Positions 9,900-18,915 of a stretch of 64,000 nucleotides of DNA are shown here, piece by piece. The stretch covers positions 62,001 through 126,000 of the forward strand of contig DAOSVM010000003.1 of assembly GCA_035379625.1 (NCBI GenBank), in the 5' to 3' direction. Position 1 is the stretch's first letter. Each line of letters opens with the position of its first letter. The position numbers and the translations under genes were made by a program. The notes below the pieces were generated by a model. It had not been told where the DNA came from. It did not search any database and was given only the letters and a program-made list of their open reading frames with translations. This DNA is from DAOSCP01 sp035379625. GTDB lineage: Bacteria > Bacteroidota > Ignavibacteria > Ignavibacteriales > DAOSCP01.

Positions 9900-9934
9900 T
9901 ACTTTATAAATACTTTTCAAAAATCATATCATCA

Positions 9935-9967
9935 AAGCAGGCGAGCGCAAGCAAGCTTGCTTTTTTT
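9935..9967 (+). terminator. Rho-independent terminator after enolase
   Basis: An imperfect hairpin (AGCAGGCGAGC... to AAGCTTGCT) is followed by seven T. Closely related hairpins, each followed by T-rich sequence and CTTCATTA-like spacer, precede the A end of the repeat elements near 18385, 45367 and 61091. Confidence 0.75.
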
Positions 9968-9990
9968 ATTTTAAAAATTCCTCTTTCTTA

Positions 9991-10673
9991 GCTCGGACAG
10001 TGTAAGCTTAAAGCCCGTGCGCACGAAGGCGCACGGGCGGGCTGACGCCCAAAAAGATTTTACTCGCTAAGCTATATCTTTTCGACTATCATTCACTTAC
10101 AAGTTTTTACATTTACACATATAAAAATTTGCCAGAAAATTTTGAATTTTAATAGCAAAATTTAAAAGTATAATAATATTTTCGTAATTACGATATAATT
10201 GTATTTGCAATATATTGGCAATTTTTGAGAATATATTCGTATTTGTAATATATTTGTAAATAAGATATATTATTAATCTCTAATAATATATTTGTAAATA
10301 CCATATAATTGCTTTTACGATATATTTGTAAATACAATTATATTCTAAAAAAGCCTATCATTTGAATAAATTTGAAATACTACACAGCATTTTGTTAAAA
10401 GAATTTTTTTTATATGAAACATTCAATCAGTTCTGCGCTCTGCCACTGCTTTGATGTTGGGAATTTTGACTTCCTAATCGTTAGTAATAATAATGGTAAT
10501 TTTGTAATCATAAAAATGTATTTTTATTTAGTCGATACCACGTTAGGTTTAATTTTTCAAGTATATAAAAGAATTCGAATATTATGATTTAACATTTTAG
10601 CGGGCCGGAACGGCCCGCTGCCCCTTGCGGCTTGCCATAAGCCGCAAGGGGCTTAAGCTTACACCGTCTGAGC
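9991..10673 (+). repeat. Interspersed repeat element 1 (A end left, B end right; 683 bp)
   Basis: The ends are inverted repeats: GCTCGGACAGTGTAAGC on the left, GCTTACACCGTCTGAGC on the right. The A end carries a 10-bp hairpin (GCCCGTGCGC / GCGCACGGGC, loop ACGAAG) and a short GGGC-TGAC-GCCC hairpin. The B end carries AGCGGGCCG-GAA-CGGCCCGCT and a 14-bp hairpin (GCCCCTTGCGGCTT / AAGCCGCAAGGGGC). Between them lies about 540 bp of AT-rich DNA. Its centre (about 10170-10345) is packed with inverted motifs of the type GTAAATACAATATAATTG. No plausible ORF is present. It fills the gap between convergent eno and the methyltransferase gene. No target duplication is obvious. It is taken as the plus-orientation type copy. 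Confidence 0.85.
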
Positions 10674-10703
10674 AAAAAAAAAGCTCCCTTTGAAAGAGAG
10701 CCA
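10674..10703 (-). terminator. Rho-independent terminator for the minus-strand methyltransferase gene
   Basis: On the minus strand GCTCTCTTT-C-AAAGGGAGC is followed by nine T. It abuts the B end of repeat element 1. Confidence 0.75.
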
Positions 10704-10709
10704 TTTTGA

Positions 10710-11459
10710 TTATCTATCATCTTTTAATAATTGCGTTTTGTGTTTCAAATATCTTATAATTAAAAAGCCAAGAAAAGCTACTATTGAACCAATTATGTAG
10801 AATTGATTATATTCAAAGCTGCCATTATATGTATTTGAAGCTATATCAAATATTAGAAATACCAAAAACATAGCGATTAAACCATTTTTTTCTTGACGTA
10901 TTACTTTTTTCCAACTAAAAGGTAATTCTGGCTTTTTGAAATTTTTAAAATTTGGGATAAATGCTGGTGTTTTACTTGCCCAATCTAAATATTGTTGACC
11001 AAATTTTTTTCTTAAAAATTCTTCTTCTGCAAACATAATTCTTTCATAATATAACCAATATAATAAAATTGAAGCTATAACGAACCAGAAATTTCTTGTT
11101 AGTAAAATTGGACCAAACCACATTATAAAATTTGCTAGATACAGTGGATGTCGTACTAAAGAATACATACCCGTTGTATTGATAGTATCGGCAACTTGTT
11201 CCTTTTCATTTCTGCCAGATGTATTTTTAGCTGAATAACCAACAATATAAACTCTCATTACTAAACCTAATAGGCTAATAATAAGGCAAAAATATTCGTA
11301 GTATATACCATAGTAAAGATTTTTTCTTAAATTTATATAATCAAGATTTTCCATATATACGTGTATTATCAAAGCGAAAATCAAAAATGGTATTGGGATG
11401 GTTCCCCGATATCTAAAAAGTAAATTTCCCTGCTTTTTAAATTCTTCGTATAATGGCAT
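10710..11459 (-). CDS. Isoprenylcysteine carboxyl methyltransferase / PEMT-like membrane methyltransferase
   Basis: This 249-residue integral membrane protein has about five to six hydrophobic segments. The motif TGMYSLVRHPLYLANF (about residues 107-122), followed by a hydrophobic helix and a FAEEEFLRKKFG segment, is the SAM-binding signature of the ICMT/PEMT-like family. Members methylate isoprenyl-Cys, phospholipid head groups or small hydrophobic acceptors; the substrate here is unknown. An extra pair of helices follows at residues about 190-240. The start at 11459 has GGAG upstream. It lies 11 bases downstream of aspS and is probably cotranscribed with it. Confidence 0.75.
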   Translation of the reverse strand: MPLYEEFKKQGNLLFRYRGTIPIPFLIFALIIHVYMENLDYINLRKNLYYGIYYEYFCLIISLLGLVMRVYIVGYSAKNTSGRNEKEQVADTINTTGMYSLVRHPLYLANFIMWFGPILLTRNFWFVIASILLYWLYYERIMFAEEEFLRKKFGQQYLDWASKTPAFIPNFKNFKKPELPFSWKKVIRQEKNGLIAMFLVFLIFDIASNTYNGSFEYNQFYIIGSIVAFLGFLIIRYLKHKTQLLKDDR

Positions 11460-11470
11460 TAAAGCTCCGT

Positions 11471-13222
11471 TTATTCAATTTTTATATGTAATTCTTTTAA
11501 TTGTTGTTCGTCAACAAATGAAGGTGAATCATCCATTAAAGACATAGCACTTGTAGTTTTAGGGAACGCTATTACATCGCGGATAGAGTTTTCACCAGCA
11601 ATTAGCATAACTAATCTATCCAAACCGAATGCTAAGCCACCGTGTGGCGGTGCGCCAAATTTGAAAGCGTTCATCAAGAAACCGAATTTCATTTCTGCTT
11701 CTTCCCTTGAAATACCTAAGACATCAAACATTTTTTGTTGTAATTCTGAATTATGAATTCTTATACTACCGCCACCTATTTCACTTCCATTAAATACCAT
11801 ATCGTAAGCTCTAGCTTTCACTTTACCGGGATTGGTATCCATTAAAGGTATATCTTCTATTCTTGGCGATGTAAATGGATGATGCATTGCATAATATCTA
11901 TTAGTTTCTTCATCAAATTCTAATAATGGGAAATCTACAACCCAAAGTAAAGATGGCTCTGCATTTTTATCAATTAAATTTAGTCTTTTAGCCATTTCTA
12001 ACCTTAAACTGCCCATAATTTCTAACGTTTTAACACGCTTTGCCCCTGAAAGTATTAAAATCAAGTCTTCATCTTGAGCTTTAGTGAATTCTAATAATTT
12101 TGTTTTTTCTTCTTCTGAGAAAAATTTAACAGATGGACCTTCTAACGAATTATTTTTTACTTTAATCCATACTAATCCACCGGCGCCTAAATTTTTAACG
12201 AATTCTGTTAATTGGTCTATTTGTCCCCTTGAAAAATTAGCTGCACCTGGTGCAACTATTGAGGTAATAATTCCATTATTTTCAATTACTTCTTTAAATA
12301 CTTTAAATTCTGAATTTTTGAATATTTCATTTAAAGTCATCATTTGTAAATCAAATCTTAAATCAGGTTTATCGCTACCATATTTTTCTATAGCTTCATC
12401 GTATGTTAATCTTTTTAATGGTAATTGTAGATCATAATTCAATGTTTCTTTTAATATATCTTTCATTAATCCTTCACACATAGTTAAGACATCATCAACA
12501 TCAACAAAAGACATTTCAATATCTATTTGAGTAAACTCTGGTTGTCTATCAGCTCTTAGGTCCTCATCACGGAAGCATTTTACAATCTGGAAATATCTGT
12601 CCATTCCTGAAACCATTAGTAGCTGTTTATATTGTTGTGGTGATTGTGGCAAGGCGTAAAATTTACCTTTATGAATTCTACTTGGTACTAAATAATCTCT
12701 AGCGCCTTCTGGAGTACTTTTCATCAAAACTGGAGTTTCAATTTCAACAAAATTATTTTTGTCGAAATAATTTCTTGTAATTTGTGCAATTTTATGTCTT
12801 AAAAGTAAATTTTTTTGCATTTTTGGGCGGCGTAAATCGAGATATCTGTATTTTAATCTAAGTTCTTCATTAACATCAAGCTCGTCTTCAATTGGGAAAG
12901 GTGGTGTTTGTGCGGGATTTAATATCACTAAATTATTGCAAAGAACTTCAATTTCGCCTGTTTTTAAGTTTTTATTCTCTTGACCTTCAGGTCTTTTTCT
13001 GACAACTCCTTCGATAGAAATAACATATTCACTTCTCAATTCTTTTGCATTCTCAATATTTTCAAATACAACTTGAGTAATTCCATATCTATCTCTTAGC
13101 CATATAAATATTAATCCACCTAAATCTCTTCTTGCTTGGACCCATCCATTTAATACTACTTCTTTGCCAATATCGCTAATAGTTAATTCACCACAAGTAT
13201 GTGTACGACTTTTGAATTTCAT
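11471..13222 (-). CDS. aspS: Aspartyl-tRNA synthetase
   Basis: AspS is a class II synthetase charging tRNA-Asp (or tRNA-Asp/Asn if non-discriminating). It is 583 residues, typical of the bacterial type. The N-terminal OB-fold anticodon domain (VVLNGWVQARRDLGGLIFIWLRDRYG) is followed by motif 2 (FRDEDLRADRQPEFTQIDIEMSF), the bacterial GAD insertion (about 290-420), and motif 3 (GLAFGLDRLVMLIAG). The ATG at 13222 has GGAG upstream. It probably heads a two-gene transcript with the membrane methyltransferase. Confidence 0.97.
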   Translation of the reverse strand: MKFKSRTHTCGELTISDIGKEVVLNGWVQARRDLGGLIFIWLRDRYGITQVVFENIENAKELRSEYVISIEGVVRKRPEGQENKNLKTGEIEVLCNNLVILNPAQTPPFPIEDELDVNEELRLKYRYLDLRRPKMQKNLLLRHKIAQITRNYFDKNNFVEIETPVLMKSTPEGARDYLVPSRIHKGKFYALPQSPQQYKQLLMVSGMDRYFQIVKCFRDEDLRADRQPEFTQIDIEMSFVDVDDVLTMCEGLMKDILKETLNYDLQLPLKRLTYDEAIEKYGSDKPDLRFDLQMMTLNEIFKNSEFKVFKEVIENNGIITSIVAPGAANFSRGQIDQLTEFVKNLGAGGLVWIKVKNNSLEGPSVKFFSEEEKTKLLEFTKAQDEDLILILSGAKRVKTLEIMGSLRLEMAKRLNLIDKNAEPSLLWVVDFPLLEFDEETNRYYAMHHPFTSPRIEDIPLMDTNPGKVKARAYDMVFNGSEIGGGSIRIHNSELQQKMFDVLGISREEAEMKFGFLMNAFKFGAPPHGGLAFGLDRLVMLIAGENSIRDVIAFPKTTSAMSLMDDSPSFVDEQQLKELHIKIE

Positions 13223-13372
13223 TATATCTCCAATAATATTTTATAATAAAATTTAATATACAAATTTTTTTTATTTTGATAAATTAGAATTTAGCATTTT
13301 CTTTTTTCCATTATTCTTTTTTAATAATTTATTTTTTATTTTAGTTTTTTAATGATTTTTAGGGGGGGATTT

Positions 13373-16183
13373 ATGCAACAAAATTATCAGGAATTTTTAT
13401 TCAGAATCAAGAAGCACATTCCGAACAATAATATTTTCACATCTCAAATAGAAACATTAAGCTATGGAACAGATGCCAGTTTTTATAGATTAATTCCAAA
13501 AGCTGTTTTGCGGACAAGTAGCGAAGATGAAGTAAAAAAAATAATAGAAGTTGCAAATTTGTTAAATATACCATTAACCTTTAGAGCAGCAGGAACAAGT
13601 CTTTCAGGTCAATCTGTTACTGATTCAATTTTAGTAAAAACTGCAAATTATTGGAATAATATAAAAATATCAGAAGATAAACAAACTATTTCTTTAAGCC
13701 CATCAGTTGTTGGCGCTTTAGCAAATTCTACACTTAGCCCATTTGGGAAAAAAATAGGGCCAGATCCAGCTTCTATCAATGCAGCAATGATTGGTGGTAT
13801 TGCTGCTAATAATGCATCAGGGATGTGCTGCGGTACACACGAAAATACGTACAAAACTTTAAAAAGTATGCGAATTGTTTTTGCCGATGGGTATATTCTT
13901 GATACATCTAATAAAGAAAATATTGAAGATTTTTTAAAGAACAAAAGAAGTTTTGTTGAACAACTTTTTGATATACGAAGAAGAATTTTTAATGACGAAT
14001 TAGTACTTAATAAAATTAAGGAAAAATTCAAAATAAAAAACACTACTGGCTATTCGATGAATTCATTTGTAGATTTTTCTGGTCCTATTCAAATTCTGCA
14101 ACATTTACTTGTTGGCTCGGAAGGTACTTTAGGATTTATATCGGAAATTACACTTTATACAGTTAAAGATAATCCATACAAGGCATCATCTCTTATGATT
14201 TTTCCTAACACGGAAATAACTTGCGATGCAGTAATAACTTTAAAATTAAATTGCAAGGTTGATGCTGTTGAAATAATGGATAGAGCTGCACTTAAATCTG
14301 TGGAAAATGAACAAGGCATACCCGATTACATTAAAACTCTTGGTCCCGATGCTTGTTCAATTCTTGTGCAAACAAGCGGAAAAGATATTATTGAATTGAA
14401 TAGTAATATAAATCTAATAAACGAAAAGTTATCTGATTTTCCAGCTGTTTTCCCTATTCAATTTACTAGAATTCCCGAAGAATATAACATTTTGTGGAAT
14501 ATTCGTAAAGGAATTTTCCCTGCTGTAGGCGCTATGAGAAAAATCGGTACAACAACTATAATTGAAGATGTGGCTTTTCCAATCCAAAAACTTGCAGATG
14601 CAACGTTAGATCTTCAATCTTTATTTAAAAAACACGGTTACGGTGACGCTGTAATTTTTGGTCACGCTCTTGAAGGAAATTTACATTTTGTTTTCAATCA
14701 AGATTTTAACGACGAATACGAAATAAAAAGGTATGCTAATTTTATCGACGATGTTACAAAACTTGTTGTTGTAAAATATAACGGTTCGTTAAAAGCTGAA
14801 CACGGAACCGGAAGAAATATGGCTCCATTTGTTGAATTTGAATGGGGCGAAAAAATTTACAACTTAATGAAGGAAATTAAAAATATCTTTGATCCAAATA
14901 ATATTTTAAACCCGGGAGTATTATTAAATTCTGATAAAGAAATTCATTTAAAAAACTTGAAACCAATGCCACAAGTAAACGAGATTGTTGATAAATGTAT
15001 AGAATGTGGCTTTTGCGAAAATACTTGCCCATCAAAAGATTTAACTTTAACCCCAAGACAAAGAATTGTTATTTCACGTGAAATTGCGCATTTACAAAAA
15101 TTGAATCTCGATGCTACACCATACTTGCAAGAATATGATTATTACTTTAATCAAACTTGCGCAACCGATGGGCTTTGTGCTCTTGCCTGCCCTGTTCATA
15201 TTGATACTGGCAAATTTGTAAAATATTACAGACATTCATTAATAAAACCACAAGAAGCAAAATTAGCCAATTTTATTAAAAACAATTTCCCACTTACAAT
15301 AAAATCTATTTCTAAATTATTAACTGTTACATCGTATTTTAAATTTATTCATAATCACAATATATTTAGGAAAGTTAATAAAATATCTAATCATAAAATT
15401 CCTTACTGGGCAAAGCATCTCCCTAAAGGTAATAATTTCAATATAAAAATTAAACTTTCAGCATCAACTAAAAAAGTACTTTATTTCCCAAGTTGTATTT
15501 CACGATCTTTCGGTTCAACAAATAGTGAAGCATCTCAAACCGACATAATGATAAAATTATTACATAAAGCGAAATTTCAGGTACTAATTCCTAGCAATGT
15601 ACAGAATTATTGCTGTGGAATGCCATTTGCAAGTAAAGGATTTTTTGAACAAGGCGATGCTATGGCCAAGGAACTTTATAACTTATTACTTAACTTATCG
15701 AATAATGGTGAAATACCAATTTTATTCGATACAAGTCCCTGTATATATAGACTTTATGAATTTGCCGAACAATATAATTTACCAAAATTAAAAATTTACG
15801 AACCATTTGAATTTGTAGTAAAATTCTTAAAAGATAAATTAAAATTTAATAAAACAGATAAATCAATTACTATCCATATAACTTGCAGTTCTAAAAAACT
15901 TAATTTGGATAAATATTTCATTGAGCTTGCAAATTTGTGTAGTAATAATGTACTATTTCCGAAAAATGTTCATTGTTGCGGGACAGCTGGAGATAGAGCT
16001 TTTACATATCCGGAATTAAACGAAAGTGCATTAAATTTATTAAAACCGCAAATAGAAGAACATCATTGCGAGTGTGGTTATTCCAATAGCAGAACTTGCG
16101 AAATTGGTCTTTCTGAACAATCAGGAATAACTTATAAATCAATAATTTATCTAGTTGATGAGATAACGGAGCCAATCAATTAA
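13373..16183 (+). CDS. FAD-linked oxidase / Fe-S / CCG-domain fusion (D-lactate/D-2-hydroxyacid dehydrogenase type)
   Basis: This protein of about 936 residues resembles YdiJ/Dld-type 2-hydroxyacid dehydrogenases. An FAD-binding PCMH domain (TFRAAGTSLSGQS and GPDPASINAAMIGGIAANNASG) is followed by an FAD-oxidase C domain ending in HGTGRNMAPFVE. Next come a [4Fe-4S] motif (CIECGFCENTCP), a second cluster region (CATDGLCALACPVHIDTG), and two CCG cysteine-rich blocks (CCGMPFASKG and CCGTAGDRAF). The likely role is oxidising D-lactate, glycolate or D-2-hydroxyglutarate and passing electrons through Fe-S centres to a quinone or partner. The exact substrate cannot be read. The start is ATG 13373 after AGGGGGGG. 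It is convergent with aat; the stops overlap by four bases. Confidence 0.85.
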   Translation: MQQNYQEFLFRIKKHIPNNNIFTSQIETLSYGTDASFYRLIPKAVLRTSSEDEVKKIIEVANLLNIPLTFRAAGTSLSGQSVTDSILVKTANYWNNIKISEDKQTISLSPSVVGALANSTLSPFGKKIGPDPASINAAMIGGIAANNASGMCCGTHENTYKTLKSMRIVFADGYILDTSNKENIEDFLKNKRSFVEQLFDIRRRIFNDELVLNKIKEKFKIKNTTGYSMNSFVDFSGPIQILQHLLVGSEGTLGFISEITLYTVKDNPYKASSLMIFPNTEITCDAVITLKLNCKVDAVEIMDRAALKSVENEQGIPDYIKTLGPDACSILVQTSGKDIIELNSNINLINEKLSDFPAVFPIQFTRIPEEYNILWNIRKGIFPAVGAMRKIGTTTIIEDVAFPIQKLADATLDLQSLFKKHGYGDAVIFGHALEGNLHFVFNQDFNDEYEIKRYANFIDDVTKLVVVKYNGSLKAEHGTGRNMAPFVEFEWGEKIYNLMKEIKNIFDPNNILNPGVLLNSDKEIHLKNLKPMPQVNEIVDKCIECGFCENTCPSKDLTLTPRQRIVISREIAHLQKLNLDATPYLQEYDYYFNQTCATDGLCALACPVHIDTGKFVKYYRHSLIKPQEAKLANFIKNNFPLTIKSISKLLTVTSYFKFIHNHNIFRKVNKISNHKIPYWAKHLPKGNNFNIKIKLSASTKKVLYFPSCISRSFGSTNSEASQTDIMIKLLHKAKFQVLIPSNVQNYCCGMPFASKGFFEQGDAMAKELYNLLLNLSNNGEIPILFDTSPCIYRLYEFAEQYNLPKLKIYEPFEFVVKFLKDKLKFNKTDKSITIHITCSSKKLNLDKYFIELANLCSNNVLFPKNVHCCGTAGDRAFTYPELNESALNLLKPQIEEHHCECGYSNSRTCEIGLSEQSGITYKSIIYLVDEITEPIN

Positions 16184-16776
16184 AAATTTACATCCTTGCT
16201 ATAACCAATGGCAAGGATTTTTTTATATTCATTATAAGATAATTTTTCGATGCCAAACATACTTAAATGATCATTATAGAGCTGTACATCACACATTTCA
16301 AAACCTTTATTTTCCAAATGTTCCATCAATTTAACGAGAGCACATTTGGAAGCCTGACTTACTAGCGAGAACATCGATTCGCCAAAAAAAATACCACGTA
16401 ATGCTATCCCATAAAGCCCACCAACTAATTCACCATTTTGCCATACTTCAACAGTATGTAGAATGTTTGAATCGATTAAATCATCATAAATATCCATTAA
16501 TTCTGGTGTTATCCAAGTTTCTTCGCGCTGAGAACAATATTCAATCACTTCTCGCCTTGCTGTATCAAAACGATATTCAAAATTGGCTGTTTTCATAAAC
16601 TTTTTTAGAGTTCTAGGAATATTGTATTTACCAGGAAATAAAACCCAACGTTCTTTTGGTAAATACCAATTTATATCACCATTTTCTTCCCCCATAGGGA
16701 AAGCCCCTACAGAATATAATTCTACTACTTTTTGTATGGAATATTGCAACTCATATTTTTTTGAATTTTCTTCCAT
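16180..16776 (-). CDS. aat: Leucyl/phenylalanyl-tRNA--protein transferase
   Basis: Aat attaches Leu or Phe from charged tRNA to the N-terminal Arg/Lys of proteins, creating N-degrons for ClpS/ClpAP. It is 198 residues, the short form of the family. Motifs visible are YSVGAFPMGEENGDINWYLPKERWVLFPG, VEVWQNGELVGGLYGIALRGIFFGESMFS and SKCALVKL. It diverges from the glycosyltransferase gene. Its last codons contain the inverted repeat that forms the terminator of the convergent oxidase gene. Confidence 0.95.
   Translation of the reverse strand: MEENSKKYELQYSIQKVVELYSVGAFPMGEENGDINWYLPKERWVLFPGKYNIPRTLKKFMKTANFEYRFDTARREVIEYCSQREETWITPELMDIYDDLIDSNILHTVEVWQNGELVGGLYGIALRGIFFGESMFSLVSQASKCALVKLMEHLENKGFEMCDVQLYNDHLSMFGIEKLSYNEYKKILAIGYSKDVNF
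16192..16226 (+). terminator. Terminator of the FAD/Fe-S oxidase, inside the aat coding region
   Basis: ATCCTTGC at 16192-16199 and GCAAGGAT at 16211-16218 form a perfect 8-bp stem with an 11-base loop, followed by seven T. It reads on the plus strand just after the oxidase stop but lies within the C-terminal codons of the minus-strand aat. Confidence 0.75.
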
Positions 16777-16895
16777 TGTAAATTATTTATTAAATTTTGT
16801 TTTCTTGTTTTAATTTAAGAAAAAAATTCAATATTCAATTTTTTTTTTTAGTATTTTTTTTATAATTTATGCTTTCAATTCATTTAGGGGGAACT

Positions 16896-18356
16896 ATGCC
16901 AAAGCCAATTGTTGCTTTTCTGCCGAATTCTGGTTCAGAATTCACTCAAAGAACTGTTAATCAATTATCATCATCAGAATTAGTTGAAAAGATTTATCTT
17001 CTCACACTTGGAGATGTTAATACTAAATTCGAAAATGCTGAAAATATCACTGTTGATTCTTTGCAATCAACTGCTACTATTAAAAAAATTCAAGAACTAT
17101 CCAAAAGTGATTATATACTTTTCCTAAAAGAAGATACTGAAATCGATTTTGGATATTTCGCACTTGAAAGATTCCTAAATATCGCTGAAATGACCGATAG
17201 CGCAATCCTTTATTCTGATTATTATGAAATTAAAAATGGACAAAGAAATTCCTTACCAGTCATAGATTATCAATTTGGTAGTATTAGAGACGATTTTAAC
17301 TTCGGAGCAATATTATTTTTATCGAACAAGTATTTACAAAAAGTTACTTTTGATAAAGATTACAAATTTGCTGGAATTTATGATTTAAGACTTAAACTTA
17401 GTGAGTTTAATTTACCAACACGTATTGCTGAATATTTATACACAAAATTGGAAAAAGATACACGAAAAAGTGGTGAAAAACAATTTGATTATGTTGATCC
17501 TAGAAATCGTGCAGTACAAATTGAAATGGAAATTGCTGCAACTGAATATTTAAAACGAATTGGCGCTTATTTGGAACCAAAGTTTGAACAAATTGATATC
17601 ACCGCTGGTAATTTTGAATTAGATGCTTCCGTTATCATTCCAGTAAAAAATAGAGAAAAAACTATTGGTGATGCAATAAAATCCGTTCTTTCCCAAAAAA
17701 CTAATTATAAATTTAATTTAATTATTGTTGATAACCATTCCACTGATGGAACTTCAAATGTAATCAAAGAATATGCAACAAAAGATAACAGAGTTGTGCA
17801 TATAATTCCACAAAGACAAGACCTTGGAATTGGCGGTTGTTGGAATGTTGCTGTTCATTCTGATAAATGTGGAAAATTTGCAATACAATTAGATAGTGAT
17901 GACCTTTATGTTGAAACAGCTGTGCAACAAATTATTGATAAATTTTACGAAGAAAAAACAGGTATGGTTATCGGTTCATACCAAATGGTAAACTTCAAAC
18001 TTGAAGAAATTCCACCTGGAATTATTGACCATAAAGAATGGACACCAGAAAACGGTAGGAATAACGCTTTAAGAATAAATGGTTTAGGTGCACCAAGAGC
18101 TTTTTATACACCACTTTTGAGATCTATAAAAGTGCCAAATGTTAGCTATGGCGAAGATTATGCTGTCGGTTTAGCTATTTCTAGAAATTATCAAATCGGT
18201 AGAATTTATGAACCAGTTTACTACTGCAGACGATGGGAAGGAAACTCTGATGCTGACTTAGATATCACCAAAGTTAACACTTATAACACTTACAAAGACA
18301 AAATCAGAACATATGAAATTCTTGCAAGAATAAGAAAGAATAAAGGCGAATTATAA
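16896..18356 (+). CDS. Two-domain family 2 glycosyltransferase
   Basis: The protein is 486 residues from the ATG at 16896, which follows AGGGGGAACT. The N-terminal half (about 1-200) resembles a GT-A fold itself, with SDYILFLKEDTEIDFGYFAL near residue 75. Residues about 240-480 are a clear GT2 domain: ASVIIPVKNREKTIGDAIKSVLSQ, IVDNHSTDGTS, and the metal-binding motif QLDSDDLY. There is no signal peptide or membrane segment, so it acts in the cytoplasm on an activated sugar; donor and acceptor are unknown. It is a single gene bounded by a terminator and repeat element 2. Confidence 0.85.
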   Translation: MPKPIVAFLPNSGSEFTQRTVNQLSSSELVEKIYLLTLGDVNTKFENAENITVDSLQSTATIKKIQELSKSDYILFLKEDTEIDFGYFALERFLNIAEMTDSAILYSDYYEIKNGQRNSLPVIDYQFGSIRDDFNFGAILFLSNKYLQKVTFDKDYKFAGIYDLRLKLSEFNLPTRIAEYLYTKLEKDTRKSGEKQFDYVDPRNRAVQIEMEIAATEYLKRIGAYLEPKFEQIDITAGNFELDASVIIPVKNREKTIGDAIKSVLSQKTNYKFNLIIVDNHSTDGTSNVIKEYATKDNRVVHIIPQRQDLGIGGCWNVAVHSDKCGKFAIQLDSDDLYVETAVQQIIDKFYEEKTGMVIGSYQMVNFKLEEIPPGIIDHKEWTPENGRNNALRINGLGAPRAFYTPLLRSIKVPNVSYGEDYAVGLAISRNYQIGRIYEPVYYCRRWEGNSDADLDITKVNTYNTYKDKIRTYEILARIRKNKGEL

Positions 18357-18384
18357 AAATTAGCTTTAATTTATTAGAATTAAG

Positions 18385-18416
18385 GCAAGGGAGCTTTAGC
18401 GACCTTGCTTTTTTAT
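18385..18416 (+). terminator. Terminator after the glycosyltransferase
   Basis: GCAAGGgaGCTttAGCgaCCTTGC forms an interrupted stem, followed by six T. It belongs to the same terminator type found outside the A end of elements 1, 4 and 5. Confidence 0.75.
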
Positions 18417-18436
18417 TATAAAATTATTCTTCATTA

Positions 18437-18915
18437 GCTCAGACGGTGTAAGCATAAAGCCCGTGCGCCGTGCGGCGCACGGGCGGGCTGACGCCCAAAA
18501 TATTTTTCACTCTTACATTAGATTTTTTACAAATACGTTACTTAGATTAAGTAAAAAAGTGAATACATAATATTGCTATTTCTATTTTTTAGTAAATACA
18601 ATATAATTGTGTTTACAATATGTTAGCAATTTTCAATAATATATTTGCAAACATAATATTATTGCTTTTACTATATATTGTAAATACAATTATTTTATAA
18701 ATAAACCTGGTTTAATTTTAAAATACGCAATAAGAAATAGTAGTTTTGTTCAGTTATGTTTACAGATTTGCATTTCGGAGAGATAGAAACATTCAGAGCC
18801 AAAGCATTATGCATTGTATGTTTGTCAAAGAAAAGATTTTTAGCGGGCCGTTCCGGCCCGCTGCCCCTTGCGGCTTGTCACAAGCCGCAAGGGGCTTAAG
18901 CTTATACTGTCTGAG
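18437..18915 (+). repeat. Interspersed repeat element 2 (A left, B right; 479 bp)
   Basis: The left end is GCTCAGACGGTGTAAGC with the A hairpin GCCCGTGCGC / GCGCACGGGC (loop CGTGCG) and GGGC-TGAC-GCCC. The right end is AGCGGGCCG-TTC-CGGCCCGCT, then a 15-bp B hairpin (loop TCA) and CTTATACTGTCTGAG. The AT-rich core (about 18570-18700) carries the GTAAATACAATATAATTG-type motifs. It is shorter than element 1 on the B side of the core. Part of its A-side interior (about 18545-18590) matches the A side of element 4 in the opposite orientation. The 62-codon frame across the B end is not a gene. Confidence 0.85.

Noticed and set aside
10170..10345. CRISPR-like array of short repeats in the element core
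   Set aside because: The motifs are degenerate, alternate in orientation and have no regular unit or spacers; no cas gene is present.
9991..10673. Target-site duplications around the repeat elements
   Set aside because: Flanking bases of the five elements were compared by eye; no consistent direct repeat was found, so insertion by a standard transposase is not demonstrated.
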